64,000 bases of DNA from Candidatus Rifleibacterium amylolyticum (lineage in GTDB: Bacteria > Muiribacteriota > Ozemobacteria > Ozemobacterales > Ozemobacteraceae), in the NCBI GenBank assembly GCA_009917695.1, contig JAACJG010000002.1, positions 186,001 through 250,000 on the forward strand, read 5' to 3'. A model generated the notes under the pieces. That model did not search any database. It had not been told where the DNA came from and worked only from the letters and a program-made list of their open reading frames with translations. This document shows, piece by piece, positions 17,805 to 26,908 of this stretch (its first letter is position 1; the number at the start of each line of letters is the position of its first letter). The position numbers and the translations under genes are program-made.

Positions 17805-17890
17805 GCAAAACTCAAGAAAATTATCGTACAGCAGAACGGGTCGCCGGGCCCCTGTTCGAAGCCTTGCGACCCGCCCTAGATGGCAGCTTT

Positions 17891-18040
17891 CTACCTGTTA
17901 TTGTTGAACGAGGCAGAAGTCTGCATAGTGGCGGTTGAGGAATAGAGCATTCCGGATACTTCCCTGTAGGCGATGCCGTAACTTACAACAAACCCGACAA
18001 CCCCCGTAAGAAGCGCCAGAACCAGAGCTATTATTCTCAT
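17891..18040 (-). CDS. 49-residue single-span membrane protein
   Basis: A small gene with an excellent ribosome site (GGGAGGAC seven nt before the ATG at 18038-18040), which is the main support for it. Residues 2-24 form one hydrophobic span ([20 protein letters not shown]). The short polar tail ends in SASFNNNR. No family is recognised. It lies between metK (same strand, downstream, with its own promoter) and the divergent DUF445 gene. Its function is unknown. Confidence 0.6.
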   Translation of the reverse strand: MRIIALVLALLTGVVGFVVSYGIAYREVSGMLYSSTATMQTSASFNNNR

Positions 18041-18177
18041 AATCCGTCCTCCCTTCCACTGACACTGCCTTATCGGCAAATTCCCTGATTTGCCTGACCT
18101 AAAAACTGGCAGCTGGTAAATTTTTGTGCGATAATGCGATACGATTAAGCAACATAAGAAAACAAAGGGTTCGGTAT

Positions 18178-18828
18178 ATGCCTGCACTCTGGCAAAGCTT
18201 CATTTTATCAGCATTTCTTGGCGGACTGATCGGCTGGGTAACCAACTGGCTGGCTATAAAAGCCCTGTTCAGGCCAAAAGAACGCTGGAACTTTCTGCTG
18301 TTCGAATTTCAGGGTCTTCTTCCCAAGCGCCAGAAGGAACTGGCAAACAATCTCGGCAAGATTGTCGAAGGCGAGCTGATCAGCGTCGAAGAGTTGATCA
18401 AGAAAGTTGAGCCGGCCGATATCGACCCAATCATCGAAGCTGTCATGCGCAAAAACCGTGATGACATGGAAAAGCGCATAAAAGATTTCATTGGCAGTAT
18501 TGCCAACAAGATCCCATTTTTCAATCTCAGCGCCGATACTCTGGTTAAATCGGTAATGGATCGAATCGAAAGCGAGCTCTGTGTAGTGCTCAAAAAACAG
18601 GTGCCTATGCTGCTCGATCGCGCGGCTGAGAAGGCCGCCGAAAAAATTTCCGTGCAGGAAATAGTCATAGAAAAAGTCTGCAAAATGGATCTTATCAAAC
18701 TCGAAAACATCTTCAACCGTATCGCCGACAAAGAAATGAAAGCGATCATCCGTCTCGGCGGCTTTCTCGGGGTCATTGTCGGCATAGTTCAATGGGCAAT
18801 TCAGAACTTCGTCATCGCCGCCATGTAG
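18178..18828 (+). CDS. DUF445 family membrane protein
   Basis: A 216-residue protein; the ATG at 18178 fits the family N-terminus better than an in-frame ATG 54 nt earlier. LSAFLGGLIGWVTNWLAIKA followed by LFRPKERW and GLLPKRQKELANNLGKIVEG is the hallmark of DUF445 (YheB-like) proteins. The protein starts with a membrane span, has a long helical middle, and ends in a second span (about 195-214, GGFLGVIVGIVQWAIQNFVI). Family members are conserved in bacteria but their biochemical role is unknown. It is smaller than the longest DUF445 proteins but complete at both ends. Confidence 0.85.
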   Translation: MPALWQSFILSAFLGGLIGWVTNWLAIKALFRPKERWNFLLFEFQGLLPKRQKELANNLGKIVEGELISVEELIKKVEPADIDPIIEAVMRKNRDDMEKRIKDFIGSIANKIPFFNLSADTLVKSVMDRIESELCVVLKKQVPMLLDRAAEKAAEKISVQEIVIEKVCKMDLIKLENIFNRIADKEMKAIIRLGGFLGVIVGIVQWAIQNFVIAAM

Positions 18829-18956
18829 TGGCTGCAATCAGCCTGCTCACGGTTCAGTCAGCAGTCCGACGGATTTTGTTTACAAACTGTGTACACAAGA
18901 TTAAAATTCGTTCAGATTCGGTTGATCCGAATATGTTTTACACACGGGAGACAGAC

Positions 18957-19382
18957 ATGAAGATCAAAGTTCTGTTGGTTACGCTTTTGATGATGGCTTT
19001 AACTGGTGCGGTTTTTGCAGGTGTAATGCCTTCGGCAGAAGAACTTGGGGTCATCGACGCCATGATTGACAAGATGATGGCAGGTTACAACGCCAGCGAT
19101 GCCACGGCATTTTATGCAGACTGGGCGACCATGATGGCGGCGATATGCACTCCTCAGGCTTTTCAGACGCTGTATGTAGACAATTATATGAAAACTTTCG
19201 GAGCTTATGCTTCGCGAACGGTCAATGCCGATGAAACCGTGGTAATGCCTGATGTTCCGAATGGCCTGGTAGTATACACTGCCAAATTCGCCAACAATGA
19301 AAATGTAAAAATGAGTGTCAACCTGATGAAAGAAGATAATGTCTGGAAAATCCAGCAACTGACCATTCAGGCCATGCCCTGA
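18957..19382 (+). CDS. Exported NTF2-like/DUF3887-like protein
   Basis: A 141-residue protein from the ATG at 18957, with GGGAG upstream; a longer frame exists but is out of character. Residues 1-21 are a signal peptide (IKVLLVTLLMMALTGAVFAG). The mature part begins with a helix (AMIDKMMAGYNASDATAFYA), then FGAYASRTVNADETVVMPDV, ending VNLMKEDNVWKIQQLTI. That pattern matches small periplasmic NTF2-like/DUF3887 domains, which bind ligands or partners through a cone-shaped pocket. No enzymatic residues can be assigned. A weak terminator follows. Confidence 0.6.
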   Translation: MKIKVLLVTLLMMALTGAVFAGVMPSAEELGVIDAMIDKMMAGYNASDATAFYADWATMMAAICTPQAFQTLYVDNYMKTFGAYASRTVNADETVVMPDVPNGLVVYTAKFANNENVKMSVNLMKEDNVWKIQQLTIQAMP

Positions 19383-19403
19383 TCGATTGTTGATCTCAGA
19401 CAG

Positions 19404-19433
19404 ACCGGTCGGCGCTTAGGCAGACCGGTTTTT
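19404..19433 (+). terminator. Possible terminator before pyruvate kinase
   Basis: Two copies of the self-complementary ACCGGT (19404-19409 and 19424-19429) can pair across a 14-nt loop and are followed by TTTTTCTGT. The stem is only 6 bp, so this is tentative. Confidence 0.4.
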
Positions 19434-19525
19434 CTGTGCAAAAATTGCGCAGTATTTCTGGCATATTTTTTGCTGCAAAACTGCCGCTATTCACAAATGA
19501 TACAGGAAAGGCATTCAGGCAAACT

Positions 19526-21130
19526 ATGCGTAAAACCAAGATATTAGTCACACTCGGCCCCTCGGCAGAAGAAGAAAATGTATTAAGAGAGCTCATCAAC
19601 GCCGGAATGAACGTGGCACGCCTCAATTTTTCACATGGTGATTACGAAGAACACGGTGTGCGCATCGAGCGTGTAAAAAAGCTGCGCGACGAAATGGCCA
19701 AGCCGGTAGCGCTGCTGCTTGACACCAAAGGACCTGAGATCCGCACTGGCGAGATCGAGGGCAAAACCATTTTTCTCGAAGCCGGTAAACAGATAGTTCT
19801 GACGACAGAAGATATCATCGGAACCCCGGAGCGACTCAGTGTCTCACACAAGCAGTTACCATCGCTTGTTGAGAATGATTCAACTATTCTTCTCGACGAT
19901 GGACTGATTCAGCTGCATGTCGAATCGGTACCAGACGACAAAAACATCTGCTGTTCAGTTGTTAACAGCGGCTCAATCAAGTCTCGACGAGGAGTCAACG
20001 TGCCGCGACTCAATCTGAACATGGCGAACCCGACCGGCAAAGACCGTGATGACATAGTATTTGCGGCAAAAAACGACTTTGATTACATCGCTGTCTCGTT
20101 CACCGAGTCTGGCGATACCATACGTAAGGTTAAGGCCATACTCGAAGTCGAGGGTAAGCCAGGAATCAAGGTTATCGCCAAGATCGAAAACCACGCCGGA
20201 TTGAACAATTTTGACGACATCCTGGCGGTTGCAGATGGAATAATGGTTGCGCGTGGCGATCTCGGCGTCGAGCTGCTGCCAGAAGAAGTTCCGATCGTTC
20301 AGAAAGAGATCATCAGAAGATGCTACATGGCCGGCAAACCCGTCATAACAGCCACTCAGATGCTGCATACAATGATCGAAGCGCCTCGCCCGACACGAGC
20401 AGAGGTATCAGACGTGGCCAACGCAATTTACGACTTTACTTCTGCGGTAATGCTTTCGGGAGAAACCTCGGTCGGCAAATACCCGGTCGAATGTGTCAAA
20501 TTGCTGGCACGCGTCGCCGCCAATACCGAAGAAGCCATAGATTACAAGAGAATCTATGCCGCATTTGCCAGCACCGAAGAATTCGCCGACCGCACCGGCG
20601 CGGTTACCAATGCCGCCATCACCACCGCTTATAATGTTGGAGCTACGGCAATCATAACTGTGACCGAATCCGGCAGAACCGCCCAGGCGTTATCCAAGCT
20701 GCGACCAAGCATTCCGATCATTGCCGTGGTAAGCAACCGTCAGCTTTATCATCAACTCAGCATCAACTGGGGCATCACCCCGGTTATGGGCTCACGTTTC
20801 ACCAGTATTGAAGAGCTCTACCGCGAATCGGTAAGGCTGAGTCTTACCACCGGTTTCATTAAAGAAGGCGACACAGTCGTGCTGGTAGCTGGCCTGCCGG
20901 TAGGCCGCAGCGGTGGCACCAACATGATCAAGGTCGAAACCGTCGGGCACCCCGGCCCCTGCCCAAAACGCCGCAAGGATGACGAGCCTTCACAGGCTCT
21001 GCAATTCAAGCTTGGCCTCGAAAAGAGCGCACATGCGCGCCTGAACCAGCCCGCTGCCGGCGGCGCCGGCACCCCGCTCGATCTGCTCAGTCGCCCGCTG
21101 GTTTCGAGCCCACGTCACAACATGCGCTGA
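19526..21130 (+). CDS. pyk: Pyruvate kinase with a C-terminal extension
   Basis: A 534-residue enzyme of the last glycolytic step (phosphoenolpyruvate + ADP to pyruvate + ATP). The ATG at 19526 gives the standard N-terminus RKTKILVTLGPSAEEENVLR; earlier codons do not fit. The family motifs are ARLNFSHGDYEEH, LLDTKGPEIRTGEI, IAKIENHAGLNNFDDILAVA, IMVARGDLGVELLPEEVP and KPVITATQMLHTMIEAPRPT, followed by VMLSGETSVGKYPVE. The C-terminal regulatory domain ends at about residue 472 (GGTNMIKVETV). A further 60 residues rich in Pro, Gly, Arg and Ala follow, with no known domain and low-complexity composition. The gene appears to stand alone. Confidence 0.96.
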   Translation: MRKTKILVTLGPSAEEENVLRELINAGMNVARLNFSHGDYEEHGVRIERVKKLRDEMAKPVALLLDTKGPEIRTGEIEGKTIFLEAGKQIVLTTEDIIGTPERLSVSHKQLPSLVENDSTILLDDGLIQLHVESVPDDKNICCSVVNSGSIKSRRGVNVPRLNLNMANPTGKDRDDIVFAAKNDFDYIAVSFTESGDTIRKVKAILEVEGKPGIKVIAKIENHAGLNNFDDILAVADGIMVARGDLGVELLPEEVPIVQKEIIRRCYMAGKPVITATQMLHTMIEAPRPTRAEVSDVANAIYDFTSAVMLSGETSVGKYPVECVKLLARVAANTEEAIDYKRIYAAFASTEEFADRTGAVTNAAITTAYNVGATAIITVTESGRTAQALSKLRPSIPIIAVVSNRQLYHQLSINWGITPVMGSRFTSIEELYRESVRLSLTTGFIKEGDTVVLVAGLPVGRSGGTNMIKVETVGHPGPCPKRRKDDEPSQALQFKLGLEKSAHARLNQPAAGGAGTPLDLLSRPLVSSPRHNMR

Positions 21131-21147
21131 ATTCTTACGCTAACTTA

Positions 21148-21190
21148 ACAAGCCTTCTGAACCTGCAATTTGCAAGAACAGAAGGCTTGT
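21148..21190. terminator. Hairpin between convergent pyruvate kinase and aminotransferase genes
   Basis: ACAAGCCTTCTG and CAGAAGGCTTGT form a perfect 12-bp stem around a 19-nt loop in the 75-nt gap between two converging genes. T-runs are modest on both sides, so it may act in either direction. Confidence 0.6.
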
Positions 21191-21205
21191 CTCTCTATGG
21201 CGATT

Positions 21206-22273
21206 TTATGACAGAAAACGCTTGAGGGTATCGATGAAATAATGGTTCTGTTCGGGACTGCCGACACTTACGCGCAGATGCTTCGCCAGCAGCGGGTGCG
21301 CCCCGACGTCGCGAATCGCGATATCGTTCTGTTTAAGAAATTCGAACAGATCAGCCGAACGTTCACCGGCGGTGAAGGTAAGAAAGTTGGTAGCCGACGG
21401 CAGGGTTTTTATGCCGTCGATCTCCAGCATGTCTTTGTAAAGCTGTTGTTTGAGAGCAACAGCGGCGGCTGTGTGTCGCAAAAACACGTCTTTATTAAGA
21501 AGCATGGTCATCACGAAGGCCTGCACCATGATGCTGGTATTGAAAATAGTCTGTACCTTGCGGATTTCTTCGACATTCTGCGGCTGACTGACCAGATAGC
21601 CAAAGCGCAAACCGGCGGCTGAAAAAGACTTGGAGAACGACCTGACAACGATCAGATGTGAAAAATCAGCAACCCGGTCTACCATTGTTTTGCCGCTGAA
21701 TTCAAAATAGGTTTCATCGAGCAGCACCGGCTTTTTGGTGTTTTCGAGAATGTGAAGAATTTTTTCGTCGTTCAACAGGTGTCCGGTCGGGTTATTGGGG
21801 TTACAGAGAATGCCGAGGCGACAATCAGGAGAATTGAGGACTTCGAGATATTTTTTCTCGTCAAAATCGAAATCGGGCAGATAGTCGATAAACTTGATTC
21901 CCAGACCTGCTGCACGTGAATAGGTTGAATAATCGAAATACGACGGAGCGAGAGAAACAGCAAAAGCGGCGTTATTTTCGCGAACAGCAAGAAAGCAGGC
22001 AAACAGCATGTCGTCAGCGCCATTGCCCCAGAGCAGATTGTCTTTGCTTACCCCATGCCCGACGTAATCAACCAGCAGTCGCTTGAGTTCACCGGTTACC
22101 TGGCTGAAATAGCGGTTAAGGTGAACTTCCTGCATGGTCTGCTGAAAGGCTTCGTCTATTGCCTGAAAGGGGTCGAGAACGCTCTCATTGAGGCACATCA
22201 TGTTCTTTTTGCGCGGAACCGAGATATCGGCAGGCGGGCCGGCCTGCAGTAGATCTTTACGAAAAAGGTTCAT
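21206..22273 (-). CDS. Histidinol-phosphate aminotransferase-like PLP enzyme
   Basis: A 355-residue fold-type I aminotransferase. The key elements are CNPNNPTG (157-164), VLLDETYFEF (Asp186 and Tyr for the cofactor ring) and RSFSKSFSAAGLRFGY, with Lys215 as the PLP-binding lysine and Arg223 as a cofactor phosphate contact. The N-terminus has LNESVLDP in place of the usual LNxNENP. The C-terminal LLAKHLRVSVGSPEQNHYFI is typical of HisC and its threonine-phosphate decarboxylase (CobD) relatives. It is not next to other histidine genes, so the substrate could differ from histidinol phosphate. The ribosome site is AGGAAAG. Confidence 0.85.
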   Translation of the reverse strand: MNLFRKDLLQAGPPADISVPRKKNMMCLNESVLDPFQAIDEAFQQTMQEVHLNRYFSQVTGELKRLLVDYVGHGVSKDNLLWGNGADDMLFACFLAVRENNAAFAVSLAPSYFDYSTYSRAAGLGIKFIDYLPDFDFDEKKYLEVLNSPDCRLGILCNPNNPTGHLLNDEKILHILENTKKPVLLDETYFEFSGKTMVDRVADFSHLIVVRSFSKSFSAAGLRFGYLVSQPQNVEEIRKVQTIFNTSIMVQAFVMTMLLNKDVFLRHTAAAVALKQQLYKDMLEIDGIKTLPSATNFLTFTAGERSADLFEFLKQNDIAIRDVGAHPLLAKHLRVSVGSPEQNHYFIDTLKRFLS

Positions 22274-22359
22274 TTCACTTTCCTTTCCTGCTATGCTTTT
22301 TCAGCAATCTTAACAGGGAATATGCTACAATTCAAGCAATGCAGGTTTGAGGTGAACGC

Positions 22360-23919
22360 ATGGCAAGACAATATGACAATCAGCCCAAAAGCATGGGCTG
22401 CGGCACAATAATCGGTCTCATTCTGTTGTTTTTTCTGACCCTGGCTGACAGATTTGAGGATAAACGTGAAAAAAGCAAACAGGCAGCAAATGTTCAGTTG
22501 GCATCTGGAAGAATCGATGCGGCAACCAGCCAGATTGCGCGGCAAAGTGATGAGAACCTGATGCGATCCTATGGTCCCAAATCAGCTGACTATGAACTCG
22601 ACGCAAAAACTGGACGCACACTTTTGCACATGCTTTGCACGCTCAATCGACATCAAGTCCTCAAAAGCATGCTGGAAGGAGGCGCTTCGCCGAACCCTCG
22701 CGATTTTCGCAAAGAAACGCCCATGCATGTAGCTTTACAGAGAAAAAGCAGTGAATGTGTCGATCTGCTGTTAAAGCACGGAGCCGATCTGACCGCGGTT
22801 GACAATAAAAACTATTCGATTCTGCATGCTGCATCTGAATTCGGCTATTACGAGGTAGCCAAAGAAGCATTAAGAGCTGGCGCTGATATCGAAGCAGTAG
22901 CCTACGATTTTACTCCCCTGCATTGGGCCTGTTTCCGCGGCCAACTGCGTCTCGCCGTTCTGCTCTGTGAAAATGGGGCAAACACATCAACCTATGGCAA
23001 AGGCTGGACACCTGGTGATCTTGCCTTCGGCAAGCATCCTGAAATCGTAAGCTATCTGGCCAGTCGCAACGCACCCTTCAGTCAAGGTTTTCTGGTCGAA
23101 CACTATGACCTCAAAGATGGCTGGCCCTTTTTGAGCGAGTATGAAATTATCGCCATGTCTGGTGATCATCCGGCAATGCAGGCAGTGCGCAATGATTCGC
23201 CAGAACAACTTGAAGAGCTTAACGGTCAGATGATCGAGCTCGACATCAGCAACAAAGCCGACACGCCTCTTCTCATCGTTGCGATTGCCAATCGCAAAAA
23301 TTTGGCGGCAAAATATCTGGCCGGATACACAAAAAAGCTCAACGCCTGCGACACAAACGGCAAAAATGCTTTGATGTATTCTCTTGAAAAGGGCAGTAAA
23401 GACATCAGCCGCATCCTGCTAAAACGTGGCATAAAGCTCGATCATCTTGACACAGGCGGCAACAGTGCCCTGCATTACGCAATCGCGACTCTTGACAACG
23501 ATATCGTAGCTGAAATGATCGAAAAAGGTGCCGACATTTTTGCCGTAAACTATTTTGCCCGAGGCATGATGCACGTTGCTGCAGAAAATTCCAACGAAGT
23601 TATTTTTGCGACACTTATTGCGAATGGTTGTGACGTGAACCAGGAAGACATCAGAGGCAACACCGCACTGCACCTGGCTGCCCAGGCCAACAATCTGACC
23701 ATTCTAAGAGCTCTTTTAACCAACGGTGCCGATTTTGCGGTAAGAAACATGCAGGGAAAAGTTGCAGCCGATCTCGCCACCAGCCACGAAGCTTCTCAGC
23801 TGCTGCGCAACCGTTTTGAGATCGAGGGCTCCAACCCGGCGACCCGCGAACTCCCGGCCGAAGTACGCACTATGACTGTGCCAACCAGCGAGCTGGTCGA
23901 ACAGAGAAATGCCAGATAA
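22360..23919 (+). CDS. Membrane-anchored ankyrin-repeat protein heading the cyclase operon
   Basis: A 519-residue protein with GAGGTGAACGC before its ATG. One membrane span lies at about residues 15-30 (GTIIGLILLFFLTLADRF). From about residue 85 onward it is ankyrin repeats. Examples are TGRTLLHMLCTLNRHQVLKS, ETPMHVALQRKSSECVDLLL, YDFTPLHWACFRGQLRLAVL and GNTALHLAAQANNLTILRAL, roughly nine to ten copies interrupted by a less regular stretch around 235-280. Ankyrin repeats bind other proteins. Charge flanking the span is ambiguous, so I cannot say which side of the membrane the repeats face. The gene overlaps the first cyclase gene by 11 nt, so a physical link to the cyclases is plausible. Confidence 0.85.
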   Translation: MARQYDNQPKSMGCGTIIGLILLFFLTLADRFEDKREKSKQAANVQLASGRIDAATSQIARQSDENLMRSYGPKSADYELDAKTGRTLLHMLCTLNRHQVLKSMLEGGASPNPRDFRKETPMHVALQRKSSECVDLLLKHGADLTAVDNKNYSILHAASEFGYYEVAKEALRAGADIEAVAYDFTPLHWACFRGQLRLAVLLCENGANTSTYGKGWTPGDLAFGKHPEIVSYLASRNAPFSQGFLVEHYDLKDGWPFLSEYEIIAMSGDHPAMQAVRNDSPEQLEELNGQMIELDISNKADTPLLIVAIANRKNLAAKYLAGYTKKLNACDTNGKNALMYSLEKGSKDISRILLKRGIKLDHLDTGGNSALHYAIATLDNDIVAEMIEKGADIFAVNYFARGMMHVAAENSNEVIFATLIANGCDVNQEDIRGNTALHLAAQANNLTILRALLTNGADFAVRNMQGKVAADLATSHEASQLLRNRFEIEGSNPATRELPAEVRTMTVPTSELVEQRNAR

Positions 23920-26908
23920 CAGTTCTGACCGCCAGTTAAAAAAGCTGGCGCCCAAAATACCTGAGCTTGGCCATCTTCTGTTATTCTGGCTGCTGGCAAT
24001 CGGATTGCCGTTTCTGGCGATTCTCGTTCTGCTCAACAGCAGTGAATATAACAAGCTGGAACAATTACAGAGCTCGGTCAGCGACAAGATGTTCGACAAC
24101 ATGGGCGCTTTGTTGCGCCAATGCAGCTCTGAATCATATTTCAAGAATAGTGTCACACAAGCCGAAACAGCTGCCGGCCTGCCACCGCGTCATGCAAATC
24201 TTGTTATAGAGAAGCTTGCCGCCAATGAAATTCACAAAAATCTTGCCGGTGAGTTTTCTCGACTCGGCGGACTTAAGCTGATCACAATCATTTCAGGCAA
24301 TCAGGACTTATCAGATATTGAGATACATCATGACAGCATTGATTTCGCCGATTATCCCAAACCCGGTCAGTGGGCGGCCAGAACGCTGCTGAAAGCAATC
24401 ATCGCACGCATGCAGAACCAGCCGACAGATCAGATGCTTTCAGCAGTTGAACAGCGCATGCTGAGAAATTTCAACGATTCAATTTTCGGAAACTATTTTA
24501 ATCCGGTTGTCAGCAATGAAGACTTCAACAGCGGATTCATCGTCAGGAACAAAGGTACGAATCTTCACACCGTCCGCAGAATCGTCTTCAACAATAAAAA
24601 AGAGGTTGTATTTTCCTACCTCGCCATCTTTGCCGAAACCGCCAGAATATTCGATGAAGCATGGCTAAAAACCAGTCTTCAGGCGGCATCTTCTGAATTC
24701 GAACTCGATTTCGTGTTGAAAACGGCAATCGCATTTCCTTTTCTGGTGAAGAACAAGAATTCGAGCCTCAGTCTTTATGCTCCGATCAGCTATGGAAAGC
24801 TCAACGCCGGAGCGCATGCATCAGGGAATCTTATCGACCGGCTGACTGCGCAGGGAGAACTGACCAGAAGGCCGGCGCATTATCCTCACCTCAAGTTGAC
24901 TTCGAGACCGCTGCGACAGATGATCGGGAATCGCTATTTTTATGCAAGGATGCTGGTGTTTCTGTTCTTATGTCTTACTCTTCTGGCTTTGAAACACTTT
25001 CAACAGACGGGAATGCTGAATCTGCGAATAAGGCTGCGTTTATTCGCGGCGGTTTTTCTGGCAACAGTTCTGCCGGCAACCGCCTTCATGTTTTCGGTCT
25101 ATCGTCACAACCGGCAGCAGACAATATTGCGACAAACCGCCCTGATAAAAGAAATGAAAACCAGACTCAAGCTCTTAGAGCTCAACCTCAGATCTCAGGA
25201 CGAAATTATCAACCAGAAAGCTTACAACCTTGTCGATGAACTCAGCCAGAACATAGATAAACCAGATCAAGTCATCGAAAGCATACTCAGCCGACATGCA
25301 AAAGGCAGTTTCGTCGGAGCAATGCTCATCAAAAACAACGGTCTCAGTATCGAAATTGTCGACAGAAATGCAGCAACACTGCGCAATAATCCTGAGCATT
25401 TAAATTTTTCACGAGATATCTACTTTGCCTCGATGATTAAATTTTTTGATTTTCTCGGGCTCATTCTCGATCAGTTCTATGCCAGACTCGAAAGCACACC
25501 AAACGGCCGAAAGCTCAAGGCGCTGTCGACAATTTTCACGACAGAAGATGTCGAAAACTTCTGCAGCTACGAAGGTTCAGCTCAGACAACAAAAAAGGAC
25601 TCAGCTACTCTCCGCTTCATCAGCTTCAAAATCATTCCGCATGGCAACAGAAAAGGCGCCAATGCTGCCGTATTACTGCTCGTGCAGGACATTCGCGAAG
25701 TCGTCGAGCAAATTCTTGCCGAACAACTGAGCAGCTGGTCTTTTTACGAGCAGACATGCGATGAAGGCCGAATTCGCAACACACTGACAGGCACCCATGA
25801 TCTCGATGCCAGTTCGCTTGACCTGACAAGAATCTGGCCGCCTGGGCAGCAATTTGATGAAAACCAGAAGAGCCTGCTTGAAGAAATTACCAACGGAAAA
25901 GCTGAAGTCAGCCGAATAATAACCGGCGCAGACTCTCCTTATGTTGCCATGGTTGCCGCCAAAATCGGCGGGTATCCGCTTATTGCTGTTTCACAATGTT
26001 CAATGAATGGCCTGAACGCCGACAACAGTCAGACAGACCTGTTTCTGCTGGCAAGCTTTGCTTATCTCATGCTTATTCTGATAATGCTGGTCAGCCTGCT
26101 TGATGAACTCTTTGCTACTCCGATAAAGACGCTCCTGCAGGCAGTTAAGTTAACAGAAAACGGCTGCGAAGCAAACATAACCAATGATTTTACCAATGAA
26201 CTGGCGGCATTGACCGGTGAGTTCAATATAATGAACCGAAATCTCAAAGAGCGCGAACGACTGACCAGATTCATCTCGAAAGACGCTGCTCAGACGATTT
26301 CGCGTGAGAGCAGAGAAATGTCAGACATCCCGCCAGCTAGAGAGAATCGCAGCATATTGTTCATTCATATTCGTGGTTTCAGCGAACTAAGCGAAAAACT
26401 CAACCCGGAAAGTCTGATAGCCCTGCTCAATCAGTTCTTTCCTTTTGCCGAAGCTGCAATAAACGACAATGGCGGACAGATAGACAAATATATTGCCGAC
26501 GCAATAATGGCGGTTTTTGCCGACAGAGCCGACGGTCATCCGGCTGCATTGATGGCCTGTCAGGCGGCAGATAAGATTCGCAGCAATATTTCAACACTCA
26601 ATGCCATTCTGGCCGCACAAGATCTGCCAGGCGTGATCCTGGGAATCGGTATCGCCAGCGGCGAGGTCATAGCAGGCAAAATAGGCGCGCAAACCGGCAG
26701 GCGTGATTACACTGTCATCGGCGACAGAGTCAATCTGGCGGCCCGACTCGAAAGCATGTCGCATTTTTCCGAAAGAACTCGCATTCTTGTAGATCAGCAG
26801 ACAAAACAGTCGGCTGTCGCGACATTTTCTTTTAAAGACTACGGCGAATTGCCGGTAAAAGGAAAAACATCTCTGGTTCAGGTTTATGAGCTCATCGCCA
26901 ACAGATAA
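23909..26908 (+). CDS. Membrane class III nucleotide cyclase, C2-like half (pair 1, partner A)
   Basis: A 999-residue protein with four membrane spans (about 22-42, 348-365, 377-398, 712-736), two large extracytoplasmic regions, a HAMP-like linker (about 737-790) and a C-terminal class III cyclase domain (about 813-980). In that domain the first metal ligand is replaced: ILFIHIRGF has His820 where FxDI is expected. The rest is kept: Lys860 and Asp864 in DKYIADAIMAVF, and Thr935, Asn942 and Arg946 in YTVIGDRVNLAARLE. It therefore holds the ATP-base and transition-state residues but an incomplete metal site, like the C2 half of animal adenylyl cyclases. Its end overlaps the next gene by 23 nt. 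Confidence 0.9.
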   Translation: MPDNSSDRQLKKLAPKIPELGHLLLFWLLAIGLPFLAILVLLNSSEYNKLEQLQSSVSDKMFDNMGALLRQCSSESYFKNSVTQAETAAGLPPRHANLVIEKLAANEIHKNLAGEFSRLGGLKLITIISGNQDLSDIEIHHDSIDFADYPKPGQWAARTLLKAIIARMQNQPTDQMLSAVEQRMLRNFNDSIFGNYFNPVVSNEDFNSGFIVRNKGTNLHTVRRIVFNNKKEVVFSYLAIFAETARIFDEAWLKTSLQAASSEFELDFVLKTAIAFPFLVKNKNSSLSLYAPISYGKLNAGAHASGNLIDRLTAQGELTRRPAHYPHLKLTSRPLRQMIGNRYFYARMLVFLFLCLTLLALKHFQQTGMLNLRIRLRLFAAVFLATVLPATAFMFSVYRHNRQQTILRQTALIKEMKTRLKLLELNLRSQDEIINQKAYNLVDELSQNIDKPDQVIESILSRHAKGSFVGAMLIKNNGLSIEIVDRNAATLRNNPEHLNFSRDIYFASMIKFFDFLGLILDQFYARLESTPNGRKLKALSTIFTTEDVENFCSYEGSAQTTKKDSATLRFISFKIIPHGNRKGANAAVLLLVQDIREVVEQILAEQLSSWSFYEQTCDEGRIRNTLTGTHDLDASSLDLTRIWPPGQQFDENQKSLLEEITNGKAEVSRIITGADSPYVAMVAAKIGGYPLIAVSQCSMNGLNADNSQTDLFLLASFAYLMLILIMLVSLLDELFATPIKTLLQAVKLTENGCEANITNDFTNELAALTGEFNIMNRNLKERERLTRFISKDAAQTISRESREMSDIPPARENRSILFIHIRGFSELSEKLNPESLIALLNQFFPFAEAAINDNGGQIDKYIADAIMAVFADRADGHPAALMACQAADKIRSNISTLNAILAAQDLPGVILGIGIASGEVIAGKIGAQTGRRDYTVIGDRVNLAARLESMSHFSERTRILVDQQTKQSAVATFSFKDYGELPVKGKTSLVQVYELIANR

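Noticed and set aside
16416-17879. 487-codon open frame on the plus strand across metK and the deacetylase start
   Set aside because: It lies antisense to metK, which is unmistakable, and its peptide has no domain or ribosome site. Biased third-base use keeps the opposite frame open.
17805-17890. S-adenosylmethionine riboswitch before metK
   Set aside because: A GGGTCGC...GCGACCC hairpin is present but lies upstream of the promoter, and the leader after the promoter is only about 28 nt.
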